Source: DATKFM01 sp963810485 (GTDB taxonomy: Bacteria > Pseudomonadota > Alphaproteobacteria > Dongiales > Dongiaceae). From it: a DNA stretch of 64,000 bases. Shown here piece by piece: positions 28,506-36,679 of this stretch (positions within the stretch are counted from its first letter, which is position 1; each line of letters starts with the position of its first letter). The stretch is taken from assembly GCA_963810485.1 (NCBI GenBank), contig CAWENQ010000006.1, positions 1-64,000 of the forward strand. The letters run 5' to 3'. The notes under the pieces are model-generated. The model was not told the origin of the DNA, searched no databases, and saw only the letters and a program-made list of their open reading frames with translations. Position numbers and translations under genes: made by a program.

Positions 28506-28967
28506 CTATTTCCGCGCGACTTCCTTGCCCAGCGACTCCAGCAAGCCGCCCCAACCGCTCTCGCGCATTTTTGGATTGTCGAAGCCATCGAGAAAAGCGC
28601 CATGTTCGGTGAGAGTCAACGTCGTGCCCTTGTCCTTCGGCTTTAGTTCCACGGTCGTCAGCGAGCAGGAGATCCGGTTCTCGTTGATGAACATGTCATA
28701 GGCGAAGATGATCCGCTCATCCGCGACGATATCCCGGTAGATCGTGTCGTTGCGGATCTTAGGGCCGCCCTTCGGACTGCCGCGCCAGATCTCCTTCCCG
28801 CCCACTTGGAAATCGAGCTGGTACTCGTCGGTTTCCCAACCCTCGCCGCCGGCGAACCAGCGGCGCTTGGCATCGATGTCGGCGAAAGCCTTGAAAACCC
28901 GCGCCGGCGGCACGTCATAGGTCCGCTCGAGAACGAAAGTGCTGTGAATCACGGAACGCTTGGTCAA
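28506..28967 (-). CDS. SRPBCC (AHSA1-like) domain protein
   Basis: A 153-residue START-fold protein of the activator-of-Hsp90-ATPase-like family. It has TFVLERTYDVPPARVFKAFAD, then WFAGGEGW, an EIWRGSPKGGP segment, and a C-terminal TLTEHGAFLDGFD...GWGGLLESLGK. Such proteins are commonly encoded next to ArsR regulators, as here: its ATG overlaps the arsR stop by 4 bp. It binds hydrophobic ligands by fold; the ligand is unknown. Confidence 0.92.
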   Translation of the reverse strand: MTKRSVIHSTFVLERTYDVPPARVFKAFADIDAKRRWFAGGEGWETDEYQLDFQVGGKEIWRGSPKGGPKIRNDTIYRDIVADERIIFAYDMFINENRISCSLTTVELKPKDKGTTLTLTEHGAFLDGFDNPKMRESGWGGLLESLGKEVARK

Positions 28968-29317
28968 GATTTCCTCCCTTTCATGGGTTCATCGCCAGTG
29001 GTGGCCAGGAATTCGCCGAGACGGTCGAGCCGGCGCTCCCACATCATCCGCTGTTCGCCGATCCATTTCTCGGCGCTGCGCAGCGCCGCCGGCTCGATGC
29101 GGCAGGTGCGCACCCGCCCCACCTTCTGCGACTTCACCAGGCCGCTCGCCTCCAGCACCTGCAGATGCTGCACGACGGCCGGCAGCGACATGTCCAGCGG
29201 CTCGGCCAGTTCGCTGACCGAGGCCGGGCCGCGGGTCAGCCGCTCGACCATCTCGCGCCGGCCGGGATCGGCCAGCGCCTGAAACATTAGATCTAGCGAC
29301 GCCTGATAGTTAAGCAT
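28964..29317 (-). CDS. ArsR-family transcriptional regulator
   Basis: A 117-residue winged-helix repressor. It starts MLNYQASLDLMFQALADPGRRE, with the helix-turn-helix GPASVSELAEPLDMSLPAVVQHLQVLEASGLV (in pieces). It lacks the metal-binding ELCVCDL motif, so it belongs to the non-metal ArsR group linked to SRPBCC genes. ATG 29,317 fits the family start; one at 29,332 is possible. A palindrome covers the start region, implying autorepression. First gene of the operon. Confidence 0.9.
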   Translation of the reverse strand: MLNYQASLDLMFQALADPGRREMVERLTRGPASVSELAEPLDMSLPAVVQHLQVLEASGLVKSQKVGRVRTCRIEPAALRSAEKWIGEQRMMWERRLDRLGEFLATTGDEPMKGRKS

Positions 29318-29329
29318 ATACTTAAGTAT
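29310..29329. promoter_or_regulatory. ArsR operator palindromes over the start codon
   Basis: ATACTTAAGTAT (29,318-29,329) is a perfect 12-nt palindrome. It overlaps a second inverted repeat, TTAAG (29,310-29,314) with CTTAA (29,321-29,325). The site covers the ATG of arsR, so bound repressor would block transcription start or early elongation. Confidence 0.55.
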
Positions 29330-29428
29330 CATGAGGCCGCGAACTCCGGCAAGCCCGTCTTGGCGGATGCACGGCATGCCGTCCTGCTCTAGATTCGCCG
29401 CAACGAGCTGCCCCACGCCGGAAACCCC

Positions 29429-30082
29429 ATGACCGCCCTCGCCGCCAGCTTCCTCACCGTCTTCATCGGCCTGTTTCCCATCGTCAATCCGCTGGGCATG
29501 GCGCCGATCTTCCTGCGCCTGACCTCCGAGTCATCGGCGAAGACCCGGGCACGGCTGGCCTGGCGCGTGTCCGTCGGCGGCTTTGTCCTGATGGCGGTGT
29601 CGCTGTTCATCGGCTCCCACATCCTCGCCTTCTTCGGCCTGACCATCACGGCAATCCAGATCGGCGGCGGGCTGGTTGTGATGGCGGCGGGCTGGCGCCT
29701 GCTCATGCAGGGCGACGACACCCGCGCCCGCGAACAGCAGGCCGCCGCGCCGGATGACGAAACGATGATGCGCCGCGCCTTCTTTCCCCTGACCATGCCG
29801 CTCACCGTCGGTCCCGGCACGATCTCGGTGGCGATCACCCTGGGCACCCAGGCGGCCGTGAGCGATCAGATACTCTGGACGGCCGCCGGCGGCGTGCTCG
29901 CCGCGCTCGCGGTGGCCGGCACGATCTATCTCAGCTACCGCTTCGCCGCCGGCCTGCTGCGCCGCCTGGGCGAAACGGGCACCGACGCCTTCATGCGGCT
30001 TTCGGCCTTCATCCTGCTCTGCCTCGGTGTGCAGATCATGACCAACGGCATCGCAAATTTGCCCTTCATCGCCGGCCCCTGA
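29429..30082 (+). CDS. MarC-family integral membrane protein
   Basis: A 217-residue membrane protein of the MarC/UPF0056 family with six predicted helices. It has FIGLFPIVNPLGMAPIF near the N-terminus, the FPLTMPLTVGPGTISVAI repeat half in the middle, and LRLSAFILLCLGVQIMTNG (with M for L) at the end. The internal duplication of the NPLG and GPGT motifs is characteristic. Once thought to be a multidrug-resistance protein, its function is not established. Intact. Confidence 0.92.
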   Translation: MTALAASFLTVFIGLFPIVNPLGMAPIFLRLTSESSAKTRARLAWRVSVGGFVLMAVSLFIGSHILAFFGLTITAIQIGGGLVVMAAGWRLLMQGDDTRAREQQAAAPDDETMMRRAFFPLTMPLTVGPGTISVAITLGTQAAVSDQILWTAAGGVLAALAVAGTIYLSYRFAAGLLRRLGETGTDAFMRLSAFILLCLGVQIMTNGIANLPFIAGP

Positions 30083-30249
30083 AGCCGACTTGACATATCG
30101 CCAGGGAATTTGTATTTAACTGATCGGTTAATTACGGAATGACGCAGCAGACAAACGGGAATTGGAACGGCCCGGCAGTATTGCGGGTTGAGTAACAGGC
30201 GCGCCGCCCACGGCGCGGTAGCAAAACAATCACGGCGAAGGAGCGAAGA

Positions 30250-31458
30250 ATGGCACGCAACCCCCGTAAATCCTCCGGCAAAACCAAGGCGCGAAAGAAA
30301 GCGGCAAAGCCGCGCGCCCGCACCGCCGCCGCGCGCCGGGTTCTTGTGATGGTCGCAACGCGCAAGGGCGCCTGGCTCTATCACGGCGACGCCGCGCGCA
30401 AGACCTGGCGCGCCGACGGGCCGCATTTCCTCGGCCATATCGTCAATCACATGATCCTCGATCCCCGCGACGGCCGCACGCTGCTGGCGGCGGCGAAGAC
30501 CGGCCATCTCGGCCCCACGGTGTTCCGCTCCACCGATTTCGGCCGCAGCTGGAAAGAAGCCAAGCGCCCGCCCGCCTTCGCCAAGGCGGCGAACGGTACC
30601 GCCGGCCGCAGCGTCGATCACACCTTCTGGCTGACCCCGGCCCATGAGAGCGAGCCCGATGTCTGGTACGCCGGCACGTCGCCGCAAGGCCTGTTCCGCT
30701 CGGCCGATGGCGGCGTCACCTGGGAGCCCTTCTCCAGCATCAATGACGATCCGAAGTACAGGGAATGGATGGGCACGGTGCAGGACGGCACGCCCGACGG
30801 GCCGAAGATGCATTCGATCATCGTCGATCCCCGCGATCCCCGGCATCTCTATTTCGGCATGTCCGGCGGCGGTGTCCATGAATCCACCGATGGCGGCAAA
30901 ACCTGGAAAGTCATGATCCAGGGTATGGAGGTGGTCGAAGGCTTCGACGCGAGCACGCCTTCCTTCCACGATCCCCATTGCATGCGCCTCTGCCCGAGCA
31001 ATCCGGACCGGCTCTATCAGCAGAACCATTGCGGTATCTATCGCCTTGATCGTCCGGCAACAAAGTGGGAGCGCATCGGCAATGCCATGCCGAAGAAGGT
31101 GGGCGACATCGGCTTCCCCATGGTTGTGCATCCCCGCGACGCCGATACCGTCTGGGTGTTCCCGATGGACGGCACCGCGGTCTGGCCGCGCACCTGCCCC
31201 GACGGCAAGCCCGGCGCCTTCATCACCCGCAATGGCGGCAAGAGCTGGAAGCGCCTGGATTCCGGCATGCCCAAGGGCCAGGCCTGGTGGACAGTGAAAC
31301 GCCAGGCGATGACCGCGGACGCGCGCGATCCCGTCGGACTCTATTTCGGCACCACCAGCGGCGAACTCTGGATGAGCCGCAACGAAGGTGACCGCTGGCA
31401 GCCGCTGGCTCAGCATCTGCCGGAGATTTATGCGGTGGAGGCCGCCGAACTGCGATGA
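30250..31458 (+). CDS. BNR/sialidase-like beta-propeller protein
   Basis: A 402-residue protein starting with a ~30-residue Lys/Arg/Ala-rich tail, followed by a propeller of BNR-like repeats. Asp-box-type motifs include STDFGRSWKEA, SADGGVTWEPF, STDGGKTWKV and RNGGKSWKRL. No sialidase catalytic Arg triad or Tyr is evident, so it is probably a binding or scaffold propeller. No signal peptide. ATG 30,250 follows AAGGAG. It overlaps a MoaD-like gene by 4 bp, a pairing seen in many proteobacteria. Confidence 0.85.
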   Translation: MARNPRKSSGKTKARKKAAKPRARTAAARRVLVMVATRKGAWLYHGDAARKTWRADGPHFLGHIVNHMILDPRDGRTLLAAAKTGHLGPTVFRSTDFGRSWKEAKRPPAFAKAANGTAGRSVDHTFWLTPAHESEPDVWYAGTSPQGLFRSADGGVTWEPFSSINDDPKYREWMGTVQDGTPDGPKMHSIIVDPRDPRHLYFGMSGGGVHESTDGGKTWKVMIQGMEVVEGFDASTPSFHDPHCMRLCPSNPDRLYQQNHCGIYRLDRPATKWERIGNAMPKKVGDIGFPMVVHPRDADTVWVFPMDGTAVWPRTCPDGKPGAFITRNGGKSWKRLDSGMPKGQAWWTVKRQAMTADARDPVGLYFGTTSGELWMSRNEGDRWQPLAQHLPEIYAVEAAELR

Positions 31459-31712
31459 ATGTGCTGATCCCCAGCGCCCTCCGCTCCTACACCAGGACGA
31501 AGGACGTCGACGCCGCTGGCGCCACGCTCGCCGAGCTGCTGGCCGATCTCGACCGGCGCTATCCCGGCCTGCGCTTCCGCATGATCGACGAGCAGGACAA
31601 GATGCGGCCGCATATCCGTTTCTTCGTCAACGGCGAGCAGACCTTCGACATGGCACACCCGCTGCGGCCCGCGGACTCCGTGCAGATCGTGCAGGCGCTG
31701 AGCGGCGGTTGA
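31455..31712 (+). CDS. MoaD/ThiS-family ubiquitin-like sulfur carrier
   Basis: An 85-residue beta-grasp protein ending in the Gly-Gly tail (ALSGG) that is thiocarboxylated or conjugated in this family. It contains LIPSALRSYT, TLAELLADLDRRYPGL and the FFVNGE(Q) strand typical of MoaD-like proteins. It overlaps the propeller gene by 4 bp (ATGA). No E1-like or molybdopterin synthase gene is close, so it is not part of an obvious molybdopterin locus. Its carrier role is by family only. Confidence 0.88.
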   Translation: MNVLIPSALRSYTRTKDVDAAGATLAELLADLDRRYPGLRFRMIDEQDKMRPHIRFFVNGEQTFDMAHPLRPADSVQIVQALSGG

Positions 31713-31725
31713 ACCGCTCTCGCAG

Positions 31726-32455
31726 CTAGGTTTCCTGGCCGCCCTTCAAAATCGTTGCCGTCAGCAGCTTTGCCAGGATCGCTTCGCGGCTGACCATCGA
31801 TTTGAAAGCGCCGTTCTCCACCACGGCAATACTTTCGAGCTTCTCCTGCTCCATGATCCGCAGCACGTCCAATGCCGACGTCTCGGCCGGGACAAATTGC
31901 TCGTGCCGGCCGACCAGCGCGCCCAGCAGCTGGCTGTAGTCCCATTGCTCGTCGCGCTCCGGCGGCGGCAGTTGCGAATTGAACAGGCCGGCGTCGATCC
32001 AGCCGACGAAGCGGTCGCCTTCCTGGAACACCACATAACGGATGCCCAGCAGATTCGACGTAGCTGTGTAGCAGCTTGGTCGAATATCTGAACCCGTCGC
32101 GCAGCCCGAGAACCTCGATCGTCTGTCCCGGCGACTGCCGCAAGCGGTCCTGCAATTCGTAGAGAAGCTGGCCGGACCCTTTGTCGACAAAGGCGTCATA
32201 GCCGCCGATGGCGTTGACCGAGAGGTCGATCTCCTTGCCGACATCCTTGGCGGTTGCGTCAACCACCTCGCCGATTGGCGTGCCGGCGCCGATCTCGAAC
32301 AGGTCCACGACCTTGACGCTGCGGCCGGCCTCGATGGCGTTATTGAAATTGCCGATAAGTCGCCCGGCCTCTGCGTGATAGACGGTGCCGACGCCGACAA
32401 TCACCGCCGGCCAGACCAGTTTTGCGAATAGGGGAACCCAAGCATCGAATGCCAT
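31726..32455 (-). CDS. Membrane-anchored CBS-domain protein (one frameshift)
   Basis: About 240 residues. An N-terminal hydrophobic helix (LVWPAVIVGVGTVY) is followed by a soluble middle part with VDLFEIGAGTPIGEVVDATAKD. After a shift near 32,065 comes a C-terminal part with RYVVFQEGDRFVGWIDAG and a CBS motif of TSALDVLRIMEQEKLESIAVVENGAFKSMVSREAILAKL (in pieces). CBS domains bind adenylates. The partner is unknown. Convergent with the MoaD-like gene, 13 bp apart. Confidence 0.7.
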
Positions 32456-32700
32456 GACATGCCCTCCTCGATATCCGGGTGGACAGAACGCGGTCGCGAT
32501 ATTGCGTCCGTCTCGACGCGAAGTACGTGATGTAAGTCACACCACGGCGCGAATCGAATTTGTTCCAGAAATCCGGCGGCTTGGAATGCCATGGCAATTC
32601 CAAAGCACGGAACCAAACCCGGCACACAGGGTTTACGGCGTCGGGGGTGCTTTGTGTGGGCGAGTCGCCGAATGCGGCTCGGAAAAGAAGGAGTTGCGAT

Positions 32701-34314
32701 ATGTCAAAGAGATACCTCCTGGCCGGCGCGAGTGCGCTGATGCTGGCGCTTGCCATGCCCATGCCGTCGATGGCGCAGACCTCGACGGTCATGACAATGC
32801 CTTATTCTGTCGCCGCCGTGCAGCGGGCGCTGAACGATCTCGGCTACTCTGCCGGCCCAGTGGATGGGCTGATGGGCGGCAAAACTCGTGGCGCCATCCG
32901 CGCCTATCAGATCGACAACAACCTGCCGGTCAGCGGCGAGCCGAGCCTGACGCTCTACGAGCACATCCAGCGCACGTTGACCGCGCGTGTAAATCCGGCG
33001 CCGGCGCCGAGCGTTGATTCCGCGTCGGTTGTCGAGATCCAGACGCGTCTGCGCGACCGCGGCTACAATATCGCCGCCGTCAATGGCACGCTCGATTCCT
33101 CGACGACCGCGGCCATCCGCGCCTTCCAGGGCGATGCGGGAATGCCGGTCAACGGTGTCGCCAACGCCGCCCTGCTGGACCAGCTGCGCGTCGGCAGCAC
33201 AGCGACAAGCCGCACGCTGACACGCGCCGAAGTGGTGCGCCTGCAGCAGGCGCTCGCCGAGCGCGGCTATGAGACCGGCCCCGCCGACGGCGTGATCGGC
33301 CCCAAGGTTCGCGGCGCCATCCGCACCTATCAAGCCGACGCCAGCCTGCCGGTCACCGGCGAAGCAACGCGTACGCTTCTCGCCAGCCTCGAATCCGATG
33401 TCGGCGACGGCACCGATGACGACGACTCGGGTACCGGTAGCAGCGATGTCGGCACTACGCGCCTTCTGCAGATCGAGGGCGAACTGCAGCGTCACGGCTA
33501 CTATGTCGGCGAGTTCGACGGCGTGGGTGACGATCAGCTACGCAACGCGATCCAGGCCTACCAGACCGATGCCGGCCTGCCGGTTACCGGCCAGGCGAAC
33601 GCGGCCCTGCTGGACAGCCTGAACTCTTCGAATGTGCGCAACCGCAGCTTCAATAATTCGCTGCTGGTGTGGGAGGTGGAGAACCAGCTCGACCGGCTCG
33701 GCTATGCGGTCGGCAGCATAGACGGCAATCTCGATGACCAGACGCGCAAGGCCATCCAGGTCTACAAGACCAATGCCGGCTTGCCGCGCGATGGACAGCT
33801 CACATTTGCACTGCAGGATCATCTCGAGCGGAACAACATCCGCAACGATACCGGCAATGCCTCGAAGCTGATCTGGGACATCGAGACGGAGCTGAAGCGC
33901 CGCGGCTACAAGACCGGTCCGATCGACGGCACTGTGGATCAACAGACCACAGCCGCGATCCGCAGCTATGAGCAAGATGCCGGCCTCGCCGTGACCGGAA
34001 AAGCCAATGTGGCGCTGCTGGAGAACCTGGAATACTCCAACGCTCGTAATGTTACTGAACGGGATATCCGGGAGATCGAGCGCCGCCTGAACCGCCGCGG
34101 CTATGTGGTCGGCAGCGTTGATGGCGTTGTCGATACGAGGACGACGGCGGCGATCAAATCCTACCAGGCCGATGCCGGACTGGCCGTCACCGGCCGCCCG
34201 AGTCTGGCGCTCCGCGACCACCTGCGCAGCTCCAGCACGGTGTCCAGCAACTACGTCTCGCCGGGTCTCACCATCCAGCAGATGATCAACGAACTCCGTC
34301 AGGCGACGGAGTAG
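32701..34314 (+). CDS. Secreted protein with seven peptidoglycan-binding repeats
   Basis: A 537-residue exported protein. The signal peptide ends at MPMPSMAQ. It then has seven PG_binding_1-type repeats of ~45-80 residues, each with the pattern [IV]xxxLxxxGYxxGxxDGxxxxxTxxAIxxYQxDAGLPVxG. They begin at about residues 40, 112, 177, 255, 322, 396 and 464. There is no hydrolase or transpeptidase domain. An acidic linker with DDDDSGTGSSD separates repeats 3 and 4. ATG 32,701 follows AAGGAG. Probably a periplasmic cell-wall-binding scaffold. Confidence 0.85.
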   Translation: MSKRYLLAGASALMLALAMPMPSMAQTSTVMTMPYSVAAVQRALNDLGYSAGPVDGLMGGKTRGAIRAYQIDNNLPVSGEPSLTLYEHIQRTLTARVNPAPAPSVDSASVVEIQTRLRDRGYNIAAVNGTLDSSTTAAIRAFQGDAGMPVNGVANAALLDQLRVGSTATSRTLTRAEVVRLQQALAERGYETGPADGVIGPKVRGAIRTYQADASLPVTGEATRTLLASLESDVGDGTDDDDSGTGSSDVGTTRLLQIEGELQRHGYYVGEFDGVGDDQLRNAIQAYQTDAGLPVTGQANAALLDSLNSSNVRNRSFNNSLLVWEVENQLDRLGYAVGSIDGNLDDQTRKAIQVYKTNAGLPRDGQLTFALQDHLERNNIRNDTGNASKLIWDIETELKRRGYKTGPIDGTVDQQTTAAIRSYEQDAGLAVTGKANVALLENLEYSNARNVTERDIREIERRLNRRGYVVGSVDGVVDTRTTAAIKSYQADAGLAVTGRPSLALRDHLRSSSTVSSNYVSPGLTIQQMINELRQATE

Positions 34315-34331
34315 CGTAGAGACACGCCGCA

Positions 34332-34359
34332 AACCGGCCGAAGGTCACTTCGGCCGGTT
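34332..34359. terminator. Shared hairpin between convergent genes
   Basis: AACCGGCCGAAG (34,332-34,343) pairs perfectly with CTTCGGCCGGTT (34,348-34,359) around a 4-nt loop. It spans the end of the minus-strand gene and follows the plus-strand gene by 17 bp. U-tracts are short on both strands, so termination is likely but not certain. Confidence 0.55.
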
Positions 34360-34683
34360 CGCATGCGCCTCGCCGCCGACGGGCTCGTCCGGTTCGCCAC
34401 CCAGGCGTTTGAAATCTTCCAGCACCGACTCGATGATCTTCTGCCGCCTCGGATCGCGGCCTGAAGGTGTCTGCGCCAGGATGGTCAGGAGATAGCGGGC
34501 TTTCTCCGCCGCCTCGGGCCAGGTTTCCGCCGGCGTCTCCGCCAGGAATTTCTCGAGATCGCCGCGGCGCTTGCGATACTCCGCATGGCCGGCTGCGACG
34601 TCGGTCAGGCGGCGGCGGATCTCGGTTGCCCGTTGCGCCAGCAAACCGCGATGCTTGTCGAGCATGATCGGACTATCGTCCAT
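34345..34683 (-). CDS. Hypothetical charged helical protein
   Basis: A 112-residue soluble, largely helical and highly charged protein with no family I recognise. The ATG at 34,683 has GGGAG seven bases upstream, so I prefer it to a longer frame. The central part reads DVAAGHAEYRKRRGDLEKFL and a C-terminal helix has KIIESVLEDFKRL. It is 52 bp downstream of the small membrane protein at 34,736. Function unknown. Confidence 0.55.
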   Translation of the reverse strand: MDDSPIMLDKHRGLLAQRATEIRRRLTDVAAGHAEYRKRRGDLEKFLAETPAETWPEAAEKARYLLTILAQTPSGRDPRRQKIIESVLEDFKRLGGEPDEPVGGEAHANRPK

Positions 34684-34735
34684 GAGTATACTCCCGACTA
34701 AGGTTGCCGCCGGTCCCTGCCGGCCGTCGTCCGTA

Positions 34736-35059
34736 TCAGATCGAAAGCTTCTGCGCGCAGGCGCTGACGACGCTGAAATCGGCAGTGGTCGCGCCAGGCA
34801 TGATGGCGAACTTCTTCGCCAGGTCGTTGCGCGCGGTGTAGTCGAGCTTGGTTGTATCCGCCGTCCCCGTCCGGGCATTGGTGGCGCAATAAGTGGCCTG
34901 GAGATCGACGAGGCCGGCCTGAACCTGGTTCCGCGCCGTGCTGCTGAGAACCTGCAGCCCGAACATGCCCGAAAGAACGGGACCCGCCACCAATCCGATG
35001 ACGAGATAGACGATCTTCGGCTTTATCAATTCCCACTTGGATGTCATGGATAGCGCCAT
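34736..35059 (-). CDS. Small hypothetical membrane-anchored protein
   Basis: A 107-residue protein with one N-terminal transmembrane segment (KIVYLVIGLVAGPVLSGMFGL). The short periplasmic part contains two Cys (TYCATN and SACAQK), which could form a disulfide. A TSKWELIKPKI cytoplasmic start precedes the helix. No family recognised; the composition fits the host. Start at the ATG at 35,059. Confidence 0.55.
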   Translation of the reverse strand: MALSMTSKWELIKPKIVYLVIGLVAGPVLSGMFGLQVLSSTARNQVQAGLVDLQATYCATNARTGTADTTKLDYTARNDLAKKFAIMPGATTADFSVVSACAQKLSI

Positions 35060-35555
35060 TGTATGTCTCCCTTGAGGTTGTTGGTTTACGCGTTGAACGG
35101 CGCCGAAGGGCGCCGCGACTTGAGTGATTGCCGCAATTTAGAGAGTCGAAACGGGCCGGCGAGTCCGCGGTCTCACAAACATTCGCGGTCGTGCCGATCC
35201 GCAACCCGCGGATCAGGCGGCGCCAATGGTTCGTGACGAACGGCGCCAGTCGCCTATGCCAGCTTATGCGATCGTGGGAAGCCCAGTCCTGTCGGCCAGC
35301 TTTCGACCGCCGCGCCACCAGCGGCGGAACATCGCGCTCATTCTTCTCTTGGGCGCCGTCGGCTCTACCGATCTCTCAGCACCATGACGGAAATGGCCGA
35401 TAAATACAAGGAAAATCAAAAATCTAGCAGATCGAAATATTTTCTGCCGCCGCTGGAAATATTGCCGCTGTCTGTTTTTGGCTATTACTTTGATGTAGTT
35501 GCGGCAAGCACCCGGGAATATTTGCGCGCGGCTATCGGCGCAAATCACCGGCGGC
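35060..35555. other. Intergenic region without clear gene
   Basis: About 500 bp with lower GC toward its right side. A 67-codon frame at 35,384-35,587 (starting MTEMADKYKENQ) exists, but it overlaps the end of the transglutaminase gene and has no family resemblance. A direct GAAATATT repeat is visible near 35,435 and 35,456. I see no convincing RNA or promoter. Confidence 0.4.
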
Positions 35556-36374
35556 TCATGCCGCGATCTCGTCGGTCCAGACCTTGAAGCCCGTCAGCAT
35601 GTTCGGCCCGAAGGTGTGGGTCAGCGGCACGTCGGCGGCGTCGCGGCCGCGGGCGATCAGGATGCGGCCGATGCGCGGCGCGTTGTTGCGCGGATCGAAC
35701 ACATGCCAGCGGCCGCCGAGATAGACCTCCATCCAGGCGGCGAAATCCATCGGGCGCATAAGGCGGCGGCAGGCCGATGTCGCTGACATAGCCGGTGCAG
35801 TAGCGCGCCGGGATGTTCATGCAGCGGCAGAAGGCGATGGCGAGATGGGTGAAGTCGCGGCAGACGCCGAGGCGCTCGTGCGTAGGCCTTCGGCGGCGGT
35901 TCGCGTGGCGCGGGAATGCTCGATAGCCGAAGGTCAGATGGCCGTGGACGAAGTCGCAGATCGCCTGCACCCGCGGCCAGCCCAGGCGGCGTGCTCGCCG
36001 AACAGGCGCCAGGCCTCGTCGGACAGGCGGTCGGTCTCGCAGTAGCGGCTGCCGAGCAGGAACGAGCAGCGTTTCCGCCGGCAGATCCTGCGACCTGATG
36101 CTGGATCGCATCCACAGCAACAGGATCGGCACTGCCGTCGTCGCGGATGACGGCATCCGTTCCCAGCTTGAACCGCCCCGCCGGCGCCACCAGGCGGCAG
36201 CACCAATTGCCGAAACTGTCGCGGTAGCTCTCGATCGGGACGATGGCGTGGTGATCAGATGATCGGGCTGCTCGAGATTCGCCGACGCGCGAGATAATGT
36301 ACGTTCAGCATGACGATCATCGGCGTCGGCGCGGGAAACTCATAGCCCAGTTCGCAGCCAAGCCGGATTCGCAT
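35556..36374 (-). CDS. Transglutaminase-like cysteine protease-fold protein (several frameshifts)
   Basis: The start MRIRLGCELGYEFPAPTPMIVMLNVHY and a following ESYRDSFGNWCCRLVAPAGRFKLG (in pieces) match bacterial transglutaminase-like proteins. The catalytic core reads GVCRDFTHLAIAFCRCMNIPARY with the active Cys in GVCRDF. The His/Asp part is WMEVYLGGRWHVFDPRNN. The end has VPLTHTFGPNML. At least four indels are needed between 35,780 and 36,300. All catalytic residues are present, so the gene is probably intact in nature. Substrate unknown. Confidence 0.8.
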
Positions 36375-36679
36375 GCAGCTAACTCCTCAAAACCTGTACT
36401 GGGAAATGCACGTGGCCACCCATGGTTGGAGTCCTGCCGCACAGGCGCGAAAGCAGAGCCCGACCATTACCGCTACATTACCGGAAGCGCCAGCAACGTG
36501 GTGTGGAAATCGGAATCCCTTGTAGCGTGCTTCAATTGGCTGCAAGTTAGCCCCTAGCCTTGACATGCCTCAAGGCAGAACTGCCAAGCGCGACAAATCA
36601 TCTCGACCGAGATTTCGGGCATCGGCGGCACCCGGGTCGGCCGCCGGACCGCGCTTGATAGGCGTTATGCCTTCCGAAT
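36375..36679. other. Intergenic region, no feature recognised
   Basis: About 305 bp between the divergent transglutaminase and sulfotransferase genes. I see no RNA gene, strong hairpin or conserved ORF. It should contain both promoters. Confidence 0.4.

Noticed and set aside
35384..35587. A 67-codon ORF before the transglutaminase gene
   Set aside because: It overlaps the 3' end of the transglutaminase gene on the other strand and resembles no family; no ribosome site supports it.
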